From: Rhodococcus sp. KRD162
Lineage (GTDB): Bacteria > Actinomycetota > Actinomycetes > Mycobacteriales > Mycobacteriaceae
Reading direction: 5' to 3'
Assembly (NCBI RefSeq): GCF_017168335.1
Contig: NZ_JABFAU010000016.1
Span: forward strand, 263,084 to 327,083
Length of the DNA stretch: 64,000 bases
The notes below the pieces were generated by a model, which was not told the origin of the DNA, searched no databases, and saw only the letters and a program-made list of their open reading frames with translations. Of the stretch, positions 23,700 through 32,233 are shown piece by piece. Position 1 is the first letter of the stretch. Each line of letters opens with the position of its first letter. Position numbers and translations under genes: made by a program.

Positions 23700-26600
23700 A
23701 TGGATCCGCACGGAATCGGGACCGAAGAACTGCGGGCACAGGTCGCAGAACTGATCGGCTCCGAGCCCGAGGCGGTGCCGATCGATGCGAACCTGTTCGA
23801 GTTGGGTCTGGAATCGATCGTGCTGATGCGGTTGGTGGGCAGATTCCGTCAGCAGGGCAGGGCGGTGACATTCGCCGATCTTGCTGCGCAGCCCACGGTC
23901 TCGGCCTGGTCCGAACTGGTCGGCGCAGCAATCGAGCCGGTACCCGCGGCCACCGCTCGCACCCCGGAGCCGAACCGGCCTGACACCGGCAGCTTCGATC
24001 TCGCCGTACTGCAGCACGCCTATTGGATCGGCCGCAGCGCAGAGCAGCGGTACGGCGGCGTCGCCCCGCACCTCTACACCGAATTCGACGGCAGAGCCGT
24101 CGATCCCGAACGGCTACGCGCCGCACTCGACGCCGTGGCCCGCAGGCACGACATGCTGCGGGCTCGGATCACCGACGACGGACATCAGGTGATCGAGTCC
24201 AACCCTGGGTGGCGCGGACTGACGGTGCACGATCTGCAGAGCGAGTGCGACGCAGTGGTCGAGCTGGAACGAACTCGGCAACGCCTGACGCATCAGATGC
24301 TCGATATCGAAGCCGGAGAGGTGTTCTCGGCCGATCTGTCGTTGCTGCCGGGCGGCCGAACTCGGCTGCATCTCGACGTGGACATGATTGCAGGCGACGC
24401 CGTCAGCTTCAGAATTCTGGTCGCAGATCTGGCGAGGGCATACGATGGCCAGGAGCTGCCGGCAGTCGACTACAGCTACGCGCGCTACCTCGCCGACCGT
24501 CCGCAGGATCGCCGACAGGCTCGGGCGCAGGCCGAACGCTACTGGACCGATCGATTGGATTCTCTGCCCGGAACGCCCACTCTGCCTCTGGTGGAACGTG
24601 ATTCGGGCTCACCCTCGGCGACGCGTCGGGCGTTTCACCTCGACTCGCAGCACTATTCGCTCTTGCAGTCGCGGGCTCGCGCACAGGGCGTCACTCCGGC
24701 GGTGGCGGTGGTAGCGGCCTTCGCCGAAGTGGTCGGGGCCTGGTCGGTCGAGCAGCGATTTTTGCTCAACGTTCCGATGTTCGACCGTGCCCCGACGCAT
24801 CCAGCCGTCGGAGATCTCGTCGGGGACTTCTCGTCCTCGGTGATGTTGGACGTCGATCTGCGGGAAAGTCTGTCGTTCGCCCAGCGGTCCCGGCGGTTGC
24901 GGGCTCGACTGCACGAGGACGCCTCGCACGTCGACTACTCCGGGGTGGAGGTACTGCGCGATCTCGGCCGTCGTCGCGGACAGCCGGTACTCGCGCCCGT
25001 GGTCTTCACCAGTGCGCTCGGATTGGGTGAGCTGTTCGACGCACGTGCTCGGGAGGTGTTCGGAGACCCGGTGTGGATCATCTCGCAGGGGCCGCAGGTG
25101 GTTCTGGACGCCCAGATCACCGAACTCGACGGCGGCGTGCTGGTCAACTGGGACATACGCGAGAACGAGTTCCTGCCAGGGGTTCCCGAGGCGATGTTCG
25201 ACGCCTTCGAGATGCTGGTCCGTGCACTCGTGGTCGATGGTGACAGCGTGTGGTCGGAACCGGTAGGGCAGCTGGTTCCGCCGCGTCAGCTTGCGCCGAG
25301 AACCCCGGCCGCCGAGGTACCGCGGATCGATGCATTGCCGACCGCCGAGAACCAGACCCTGCACCGCGCTTTCTTCGATCGCGCATCGCGCAACCCCGAT
25401 GCGGTGGCGCTCGTATGGGGCGATGGCGAGTCGATGACGTACGGCGATCTGCGCGATCGAGCGATGAGAGTGGCTGCGGCACTGACGGATCGGGACGTGG
25501 CAGTGGGCGACACGGTCGGGGTGACGCTGCCGAAGGGGCCGGATCAAGTGGCCGCAATTCTCGGTGTGCTCGCCGCAGGCGGCGTGTACGTACCGATCGG
25601 CATCGACCAACCGGCGAGTCGAGCTTCCCTGATCGCCCGAAAGGCCGGGTTCGCGGTGACGATCGGAGGATCGGGTGACGACGGCCTCGCGGTGTCCGAC
25701 GCGGTCCTGACCGAGCCGATGCCCGTCCCGCACCTCGGACCCGACACCGCTCACGCATACATGATCTTCACCTCCGGTTCGACGGGGGAGCCCAAGGGTG
25801 TGGTCGTCCCGCATCGCGCGGCGATGAACACGATCGGCGATCTGGTCCAACGATTCTCACTGGACGAGCGCTATCGCCCGTTGTGCCTGTCGGAGTTGGA
25901 TTTCGACCTGTGCACGTTCGACCTGTTCTCGGTGTTCGAGGCCGGCGGTACGGCCGTGCTCATCGAGGAACACGAGCGCAGAGACCCGCAGCGCTGGGTC
26001 GCGCTGATTCGTGCGCATCGAGTCACGGTGATCAGCTGCGTACCGCCGCTATTGGACATGATCCTGTCGACCGGCGAGGATCTGGGCGACTCGCTCGAGG
26101 TCGTCATGCTCGGCGGGGACAAGGTGGGTCTCGACCTCTACCGCCGGATGAACGCAGCGGTGCCGGGATGTCGGTTCGCCGGACTCGGCGGCGCAACCGA
26201 AACGGCGATCCACAACAGCATCTGCGAGGTCGTGGACGTCGATCCGCACTGGCGCACGGTGCCGTTCGGACTGCCGCTACGGTCGATGGCGCTCCGGGTC
26301 GTCGATGCGCGCGGCCACCAGGTGCCGGACTGGGTACCCGGCGAGCTGTGGGTGGCAGGAACAGGATTGGCCGACGGTTACCTGGACGACCTCGAACGCA
26401 CGAACGAGCGCTTCGTCGAGGCCGATGGCTACCGCTGGTACCGCACCGGCGATCTGGTTCGCTACGGCACGGACTCGATGGTCGAATTCATCGGCCGCGT
26501 CGACAACCAGATCAAGATCAACGGATTTCGCATCGAGCTCGGGGAGATCGAGTCCGTCCTGGCCGGCGATCCCGAGGTCGTTGCCGCCGCCGCAGTCGTC

Positions 26601-27179
26601 GACCGCTCGGGTTCTGCTGCGGTGATGGCAGCGGTGGTTCTCGGCGATTCCGCTGCCGACCCCGATCAGAGCGTGGCGGGCATCACCGGCAGGGTGGCCG
26701 ACCGTTTGCCCGCCCACATGGTGCCGGACCGGATCGTGGCACTGCGCACTTTGCCGCTCACCGTCAACGGCAAGATCGATTCCGCGGCAATTGCACAGCA
26801 GTGCCGAGCTGCAGGTGATTCCGAGCGAGCCGGAGCGCGTGTTGCGCCTCGAACCCGACTCGAGGGCGCACTCGCCCTGATCTGGCAGAGCGTGCTCGGT
26901 GCCGAGGAGGTGGGAGTCACCGACACCCTGTTCGCGTTGGGCGGCGATTCGGTACTCGCGACCACCATCGTCGCCCGAATTCGCGCGGCGTTCGACATCA
27001 CCTCCGTCACGGTGCGGATGCTGTTCGCCGCGCCGACCGTGTCGGGTCTGGCGGAGTCGATGATCGCAGCCGAAGGCAACGGCGAACTGCTCGAGGCGAC
27101 CGCAGAGATCTACGGATCGATCGAATCCATGTCGGAGGACCAACTGGTGGCCGCACTCGACCACCAGCACACTCCCTGA
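23700..27179 (+). CDS. NRPS1: ArCP-Cy-A-PCP, salicyl-azoline forming (MbtB-like)
   Basis: 1159 residues from ATG 23700, which has GAAGGGG eight bases upstream; an ATG at 23631, at the presumed mRNA start, would add 23 non-domain residues. Aryl carrier domain about 5-75 with Ser39 (ELGLES). Cyclisation domain about 98-520 with D228-x4-D233-xx-S236 instead of HHxxxDG. A domain about 550-1050 (FTSGSTGEPKG). PCP with Ser1084 (LGGDS). No thioesterase. My hand-aligned A code is roughly D-L-F-C-M-G-L-I-H-K: G301 and H331 point to Thr or Ser (oxazoline), while D-L-F/L-I is shared with Cys-type Cy modules. It accepts salicylate from the ligase encoded next and condenses and cyclises it with the amino acid, as MbtB does in mycobactin synthesis. 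Confidence 0.92.
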   Translation: MDPHGIGTEELRAQVAELIGSEPEAVPIDANLFELGLESIVLMRLVGRFRQQGRAVTFADLAAQPTVSAWSELVGAAIEPVPAATARTPEPNRPDTGSFDLAVLQHAYWIGRSAEQRYGGVAPHLYTEFDGRAVDPERLRAALDAVARRHDMLRARITDDGHQVIESNPGWRGLTVHDLQSECDAVVELERTRQRLTHQMLDIEAGEVFSADLSLLPGGRTRLHLDVDMIAGDAVSFRILVADLARAYDGQELPAVDYSYARYLADRPQDRRQARAQAERYWTDRLDSLPGTPTLPLVERDSGSPSATRRAFHLDSQHYSLLQSRARAQGVTPAVAVVAAFAEVVGAWSVEQRFLLNVPMFDRAPTHPAVGDLVGDFSSSVMLDVDLRESLSFAQRSRRLRARLHEDASHVDYSGVEVLRDLGRRRGQPVLAPVVFTSALGLGELFDARAREVFGDPVWIISQGPQVVLDAQITELDGGVLVNWDIRENEFLPGVPEAMFDAFEMLVRALVVDGDSVWSEPVGQLVPPRQLAPRTPAAEVPRIDALPTAENQTLHRAFFDRASRNPDAVALVWGDGESMTYGDLRDRAMRVAAALTDRDVAVGDTVGVTLPKGPDQVAAILGVLAAGGVYVPIGIDQPASRASLIARKAGFAVTIGGSGDDGLAVSDAVLTEPMPVPHLGPDTAHAYMIFTSGSTGEPKGVVVPHRAAMNTIGDLVQRFSLDERYRPLCLSELDFDLCTFDLFSVFEAGGTAVLIEEHERRDPQRWVALIRAHRVTVISCVPPLLDMILSTGEDLGDSLEVVMLGGDKVGLDLYRRMNAAVPGCRFAGLGGATETAIHNSICEVVDVDPHWRTVPFGLPLRSMALRVVDARGHQVPDWVPGELWVAGTGLADGYLDDLERTNERFVEADGYRWYRTGDLVRYGTDSMVEFIGRVDNQIKINGFRIELGEIESVLAGDPEVVAAAAVVDRSGSAAVMAAVVLGDSAADPDQSVAGITGRVADRLPAHMVPDRIVALRTLPLTVNGKIDSAAIAQQCRAAGDSERAGARVAPRTRLEGALALIWQSVLGAEEVGVTDTLFALGGDSVLATTIVARIRAAFDITSVTVRMLFAAPTVSGLAESMIAAEGNGELLEATAEIYGSIESMSEDQLVAALDHQHTP

Positions 27180-27185
27180 CTCGAT

Positions 27186-28874
27186 ATGCCCACTCCCTCC
27201 TTCGAAGATCGGGAATCCACAGTGCACCCAGTCATCGAGCACCCAGATATCGAGAACCCAGCTGACTTCGTACCGTTCGACGACAGCCGAACCCGGACAT
27301 ACCTCGACGCCGGACTCTGGCGCGAGACAACACTTCCCGAGGTGTTCGCCTCGTGGGTAGACCGGTTCGGCTCTCGTCGCGCGATCGTCGACGACACCGA
27401 GGAGCTGACGTACGACGAGCTGAATTCGCGAGTTCGAGCGACCGCAGCGGGGTTTGCCGACCGGGGAATCGGGTCGGGCGATCGGGTGCTGGTGCAATTA
27501 CCCAATTCGGTGTGTTTCGCGGTGGTGCTGTTCGCGTTGCTCGAGTGCGGCGCGGTTCCCGTGCTCACCCTGCCCGCGCACCGTCGACGCGAAATCGTCC
27601 ATCTGGCAGCCACATCGAAGGCCGTGGCGTACGTGATCGCGGAGCGGGACGGAAACTTCGACTGTATAGCGCTCGCCGACGAGACGATGGCGGCGGTGCC
27701 GAGCATTCGGGAGGTCTTCGTCGATGGCCCGACAGATCGGGGCGGGGTGCATACCCCGTTGTCCGGTGTCGTCGGTGCGCCACGGGAGTTTCCGCGTGCG
27801 TCCCCAGCGGATATGGCAGTGCTGTTGGTGTCCGGCGGAACGACGGGTCTGCCGAAGTTGATTCCGCGTACCCACAACGACTACGAGTACAACGCGCGGG
27901 CCAGCGCGGAGGTCTGTGAACTGACGGCCCAGGATGTCTATCTCGCGGTTCTTCCCGCTGCACACAACTTTCCGCTGGCGTGTCCAGGCGTGCTCGGGGC
28001 GCTCGGGGTCGGAGCGACCGTGGTCTTCGCTCGTGTACCCAGTCCCGATCAGGTGTTCGCGGTGATCGAGCGGCATCGGGTCACCGTCACCGCACTGGTT
28101 CCGACGTTGACTCATCTGTGGTGTGAGGCGACGGACTGGGAAGAGGCGGACCTGTCCAGTCTGCGGCTGCTGCAGGTCGGCGGCGCGAAGCTCTCGCCCG
28201 AGGTCGCCAAGCTCGTCGAGCCGTCGCTCGGGTGCCGGTTGCAGCAGGTGTTCGGCATGGCGGAGGGGCTGTTGAACTACACACGGGCAGGCGACGCACC
28301 GGATCTGGTCATCGGCACCCAGGGGCGCCCGCTGTCCGAGCACGACGAGATCCGAATCGTCGATGCCGACGGTGACGACGTGCCGGTCGGGGAGACGGGC
28401 GAGCTGCTCACCCGCGGCCCGTACACCATCAACGGCTATTACTCTGCAGCAGAGCACAATACGAAAGCCATCACCCCCGACGGCTTCTATCGGAGCGGAG
28501 ACCAGGTTCGACGGTTGGCCTCCGGTCATCTGGTCGTCACCGGCCGGATCAAGGACGTCATCACCCGCAACGGTGAGAACGTCGCGGCCGACGAGCTGGA
28601 GGATCTGCTGCTCACCCATCCCGGAATCGCCCGAGTTGCGGTGATAGGCGTACCCGATCCCGCTGTGGGCGAGAGCATCTGCGCGGTGATCGTGCCTAGC
28701 GGCAGCGCTCCGAACCTTGCCGAGGTGCGAGCATTTCTCACCGCCGCAGGCTGCGCCGGGTTCACCTTGCCCGATCGTGTGGTGACACGAACGACGCTTC
28801 CCGTCACCGCGATCGGCAAAGTGGACAAGTCCATGCTCGTCAGGCGGGCAACCGAACGACAGGTGAGAACATGA
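27186..28874 (+). CDS. Salicylate-AMP ligase (MbtA/YbtE-like)
   Basis: 562 residues. Adenylates an aryl acid and loads it on the ArCP of NRPS1. P-loop VSGGTTGLPKLIPRTH, aryl pocket HNFPLACPG with N261 and C266, then GMAEGLLNYTR with L363, and C-terminal GKVDK. In DhbE/EntE (2,3-dihydroxybenzoate) the positions of C266 and L363 are Ser and Val; Cys plus Leu is the salicylate pattern of MbtA, YbtE and PchD. This agrees with a salicylate synthase gene at 44474. It starts six bases after NRPS1 and overlaps NRPS2 by ATGA. Confidence 0.93.
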   Translation: MPTPSFEDRESTVHPVIEHPDIENPADFVPFDDSRTRTYLDAGLWRETTLPEVFASWVDRFGSRRAIVDDTEELTYDELNSRVRATAAGFADRGIGSGDRVLVQLPNSVCFAVVLFALLECGAVPVLTLPAHRRREIVHLAATSKAVAYVIAERDGNFDCIALADETMAAVPSIREVFVDGPTDRGGVHTPLSGVVGAPREFPRASPADMAVLLVSGGTTGLPKLIPRTHNDYEYNARASAEVCELTAQDVYLAVLPAAHNFPLACPGVLGALGVGATVVFARVPSPDQVFAVIERHRVTVTALVPTLTHLWCEATDWEEADLSSLRLLQVGGAKLSPEVAKLVEPSLGCRLQQVFGMAEGLLNYTRAGDAPDLVIGTQGRPLSEHDEIRIVDADGDDVPVGETGELLTRGPYTINGYYSAAEHNTKAITPDGFYRSGDQVRRLASGHLVVTGRIKDVITRNGENVAADELEDLLLTHPGIARVAVIGVPDPAVGESICAVIVPSGSAPNLAEVRAFLTAAGCAGFTLPDRVVTRTTLPVTAIGKVDKSMLVRRATERQVRT

Positions 28875-31800
28875 AGCCCTCGGATCTCGACGACATCAAG
28901 CGCCGGTTGCTGGCAGATCGTCTGCGGCGCAGCAGGGGCGGTGAGACCGCCGAGGTCGAGCGCGGTCCTCTCGCACATCTCCCATCGTCCGAATTCGACT
29001 GGCTGAGGACGCGATTCGAGACCATCGACGATGTGTGGCCGCTGTCTGCGCTGCAACTGGGGTTGGTTTACCAGATCGGGGTGGATGCGAACGCCACCGA
29101 TCTCTACACCGTTCGTACCGTGGTCGAGGTGGACCGAGTTCTGGACGGCGACCGGGTTCGGCACGCTCTGCAGTCGGTGGTCGACTCCACTGCGGCGTTG
29201 CGGACGGCGTTCGTCACTCCCGACGGCGGTATGCCGGTGCAGGTGGTGCTGTCGACGGTGCAGGCGCCGTTGACGGTTGTGGACCTCGGTCGCTGTTCGG
29301 CGAGCGAGTTGGAGGAACAGTGGAACCGGGTGCTCGCCGACGACCGGCAGTGGTCGTTCGACATCGCTGTTCCTGCCCTGTTCAGGGTCACACTCGTCCA
29401 CCTGCCCGACGGGGTCGACCGCCTGCTGACGACCTACTGGTTCGGGTGTTTCGACGGTGGCTCCTCGGCGCTGTTGGTCTCTCGTGTCCTGGAGCAGTAC
29501 GACGGCGCGAGCCCGAACCTCGATCACGGCTACCGGGAGTACCTGCGCTGGTGGACCTCTCGCGACCGGGCCGAGTCCGAGCGGGCATGGCAGCGGTGGT
29601 TCGGCGATGTCGACACCCCCACACTGGTGGCCGATTCGGGTCAGGGCGTCGGCCAGGCTCCCCGGCGGGTCGAACGCAGACTGTCGCGAGCTCGGTCCGG
29701 TCGACTGGATTCGGTTGCGCACGAAGCGGGTTCGACACTCTTCACCGTGCTGGCTGCCGCGTGGGCGAGCGTGCTGATGCGCGTGGTCGGTCGGTCCGAC
29801 GTGGTATTCGGTACCGCAGTGGCCGGACGACCGATGGAGGTGCCGGGCTCGGAGCGAGCCATCGGACCGTTCATCAGTACCGTTCCGCTCAGGGTCGCGG
29901 CAGGCGGATCCGATACAGCCGCAGACATCGCCGTCCGGGTGCAGGATCAGCGTCTGGATCTGATGGCGCACGACTCGCTCGGTCTCGGCGGGATTCAGAA
30001 GGCGATCGGTGCCGGTGCGCTGTTCGACACCCTGCTGGTGCTGCGCAACGCAGCGGGTCCTGCAGCCGACACAGATGCCGCGCCGGGGCGGCAGGTGCGA
30101 CACATCTCGACCGTCGACGGGTCGGAATTCCCGGTGTCGATTGCCGTCGACCCGGGTAGCGAGCTGAATCTGTCGGCGACGTACCTGCCCGACTCCGTGG
30201 ACGACGATCGCGCACGGTACCTGCTCGACTCCTTCGAAACCGCCCTCGACGCCGTTGCCGAACAATCCGATCTGCCGATATCGCGGTGGCCTGCCCCGGC
30301 AACCGAATCGACGAGCATCGCGGACAACGGCTTCGACGACAGGGACGAGCGGCTGCCCGATTCCACGATCGCCGAGTTGCTGGCCGATCGCGCCGCGGCC
30401 GTCCCCGAGTCGACCGCGCTGGTATTCGGGGCCGAACGGGTGACGTTCGCAGACCTGGACGTGCGGGTCCGCGCGTGCGCACGGGCACTCCTGCGCCGAG
30501 GTGCCGGTCCGGAATGCATCGTTGCGCTCGCGCTGCCGCGGTCGGTGGAGATGGTGGTGGCGCTGTTCGCGGTGCTGCGCACCGGCTCGGCCTATCTGCC
30601 TCTCGAACTCGACTACCCGAGCGATCGCCTCGACCTGATCTTGGCCGACGCACAGCCGACGATCCTGGTGACGAACACCGAGACGCAGTCCCGTGCACTG
30701 ACGACCGACGCCATCGAGATGGTCGTCGACGACCCCCGTGTGGCTGCCGAATTGGCGCAACGCGTCGAGCCGTCGGAGTTCGACACGGGTCCGTTCGCGC
30801 CTGGGACACCCGGCCGCCTCGAGCACCCGGCCTATGTCATCTACACCTCGGGTTCGACCGGCACACCCAAAGGCGTCGTCACCCCGTACCGGGGCCTGAC
30901 GAACATGCTGATCAATCACCGCGACCAGATCTTCGGCCCCACCATCGCCGCGGCCGGGCATCGGACACTGCGGATCGCGCACACCGTCTCGTTCTCCTTC
31001 GACATGTCCTGGGAAGAGCTGCTGTGGCTCGTGGAGGGCCACGAGGTGCACGTCTGCGACGAGGAACTGCGCCGTGACGGTGACGCATTGGCGCGATACT
31101 GCGAGCAGAACCTGATCGACGTGGTCAACGTGACGCCCACGTACGCCGGGCACCTGCTGGATCTGGGACTGCTGAACGAGCATGACGGACATCGGATTCC
31201 GCTGGTACTTCTCGGCGGAGAGGCGGTTCCCGAGTCGTTGTGGCAGCAGCTCGGCGGTGTCGGATACAACCTCTACGGACCCACCGAGTACACGATCAAC
31301 GCGCTCGGTGCCGGTACCCGTGACAGCGACACCCCGTCGATCGGATCACCGATTCTCGGTACCCGCGCGTACGTTCTGGATCAGTGGCTGCGGCCGGTTC
31401 CAGTGGGATCTGTCGGTGAGCTGCACCTGTCCGGTGTGGGCCTGGCTCGTGGTTACCTGAACCGATATGCGCAGACGGCAACCAGTTTCGTCGCCGATCC
31501 CTGGTCGCCGGGCGAGCGAATGTACCGCACCGGCGATCTGGTCCGGATCAGGCCCGACGGCCAGTTCGAGTATCTGGGCCGGGCAGACGACCAGGTCAAG
31601 ATCCGCGGCTATCGCGTGGAGACCGCGGAAGTCGAACGGGCGGTGAAGAACTGCGACGCGGTTGCCGGGGCGGTGGTGCGGGCGGTGGACAGAGGTGCGG
31701 GCACTCGGGCGCTCGCCGCGTACGTGGTCCCCCTGCACGCCGCTGCGTCCGAGGACCATGGCGCGCTGTTCGGATCCATTCGGGACGAGCTCGCGGCCGT

Positions 31801-32233
31801 ACTGCCGGAGTACATGGTGCCCACGCTGTTCGCTGCGCTCGAACGCGTTCCGATGACGATCAATGGCAAGCTCGATTATCGGGCTCTGCCGACCGTGGAT
31901 GCCGCGGGCACCGGCACGTTCGTGCCGCCGCGAACACCGGTGGAGACGATGCTGTGCGAGATCGTCGAGGCGGTACTCGGGGTCGGTCGGGTGGGAATCG
32001 ACGACGATTTCTTCGCCCTCGGAGGTGACAGCATCACCTCCCTCGCCGTGGCATCGCGGGCGCGCAAGGCAGCGATTCCGCTGGCACCACGGGAGGTGAT
32101 GCGCAAGCGAACAATACGGATGTTCGGTGCGGAACTCGTCACCGACGAGACCGTCCGGCCCGCAGTCTCCGCTGCGGCGGTCACCGTGGATCTGTCCCAG
32201 GACGAGCTCGACGAATTCGAAAGCAGTATGTGA
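28871..32233 (+). CDS. NRPS2: C-A-PCP module for N5-hydroxyornithine
   Basis: 1120 residues. An N-terminal segment of about 40 residues may be a docking region. C domain about 40-470, in which the HHxxxDG motif reads W190-F-G-C-F-D195-G196: both histidines are gone. A domain about 500-1010 (YTSGSTGTPKG); hand-aligned specificity residues give DMENLGLINK, identical to the code of the hydroxyornithine module of coelichelin synthetase CchH. PCP with Ser1054 (LGGDS), then an acidic C-terminal tail (DLSQDELDEFESSM). No thioesterase. Because NRPS3 ends in an epimerase, this module probably acts last, and the hydroxyornithine could leave by ring closure. Confidence 0.92.
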   Translation: MKPSDLDDIKRRLLADRLRRSRGGETAEVERGPLAHLPSSEFDWLRTRFETIDDVWPLSALQLGLVYQIGVDANATDLYTVRTVVEVDRVLDGDRVRHALQSVVDSTAALRTAFVTPDGGMPVQVVLSTVQAPLTVVDLGRCSASELEEQWNRVLADDRQWSFDIAVPALFRVTLVHLPDGVDRLLTTYWFGCFDGGSSALLVSRVLEQYDGASPNLDHGYREYLRWWTSRDRAESERAWQRWFGDVDTPTLVADSGQGVGQAPRRVERRLSRARSGRLDSVAHEAGSTLFTVLAAAWASVLMRVVGRSDVVFGTAVAGRPMEVPGSERAIGPFISTVPLRVAAGGSDTAADIAVRVQDQRLDLMAHDSLGLGGIQKAIGAGALFDTLLVLRNAAGPAADTDAAPGRQVRHISTVDGSEFPVSIAVDPGSELNLSATYLPDSVDDDRARYLLDSFETALDAVAEQSDLPISRWPAPATESTSIADNGFDDRDERLPDSTIAELLADRAAAVPESTALVFGAERVTFADLDVRVRACARALLRRGAGPECIVALALPRSVEMVVALFAVLRTGSAYLPLELDYPSDRLDLILADAQPTILVTNTETQSRALTTDAIEMVVDDPRVAAELAQRVEPSEFDTGPFAPGTPGRLEHPAYVIYTSGSTGTPKGVVTPYRGLTNMLINHRDQIFGPTIAAAGHRTLRIAHTVSFSFDMSWEELLWLVEGHEVHVCDEELRRDGDALARYCEQNLIDVVNVTPTYAGHLLDLGLLNEHDGHRIPLVLLGGEAVPESLWQQLGGVGYNLYGPTEYTINALGAGTRDSDTPSIGSPILGTRAYVLDQWLRPVPVGSVGELHLSGVGLARGYLNRYAQTATSFVADPWSPGERMYRTGDLVRIRPDGQFEYLGRADDQVKIRGYRVETAEVERAVKNCDAVAGAVVRAVDRGAGTRALAAYVVPLHAAASEDHGALFGSIRDELAAVLPEYMVPTLFAALERVPMTINGKLDYRALPTVDAAGTGTFVPPRTPVETMLCEIVEAVLGVGRVGIDDDFFALGGDSITSLAVASRARKAAIPLAPREVMRKRTIRMFGAELVTDETVRPAVSAAAVTVDLSQDELDEFESSM

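Noticed and set aside
27186..28874. 2,3-dihydroxybenzoate-AMP ligase (EntE/DhbE)
   Set aside because: The pocket has Cys266 and Leu363, the salicylate pattern, instead of Ser and Val, and the locus contains an MbtI-type salicylate synthase but no EntA/EntB-type genes.
28526..31192. Long minus-strand open frame (888 codons) opposite the NRPS genes
   Set aside because: It lies opposite confirmed NRPS domains with intact motifs, is rich in Arg, His, Gln and Asp as high-GC antisense frames are, and has no recognisable domain. Similar long shadows at 24609-25850, 26277-27497, 33170-34090 and 35966-37318 were dismissed for the same reason.
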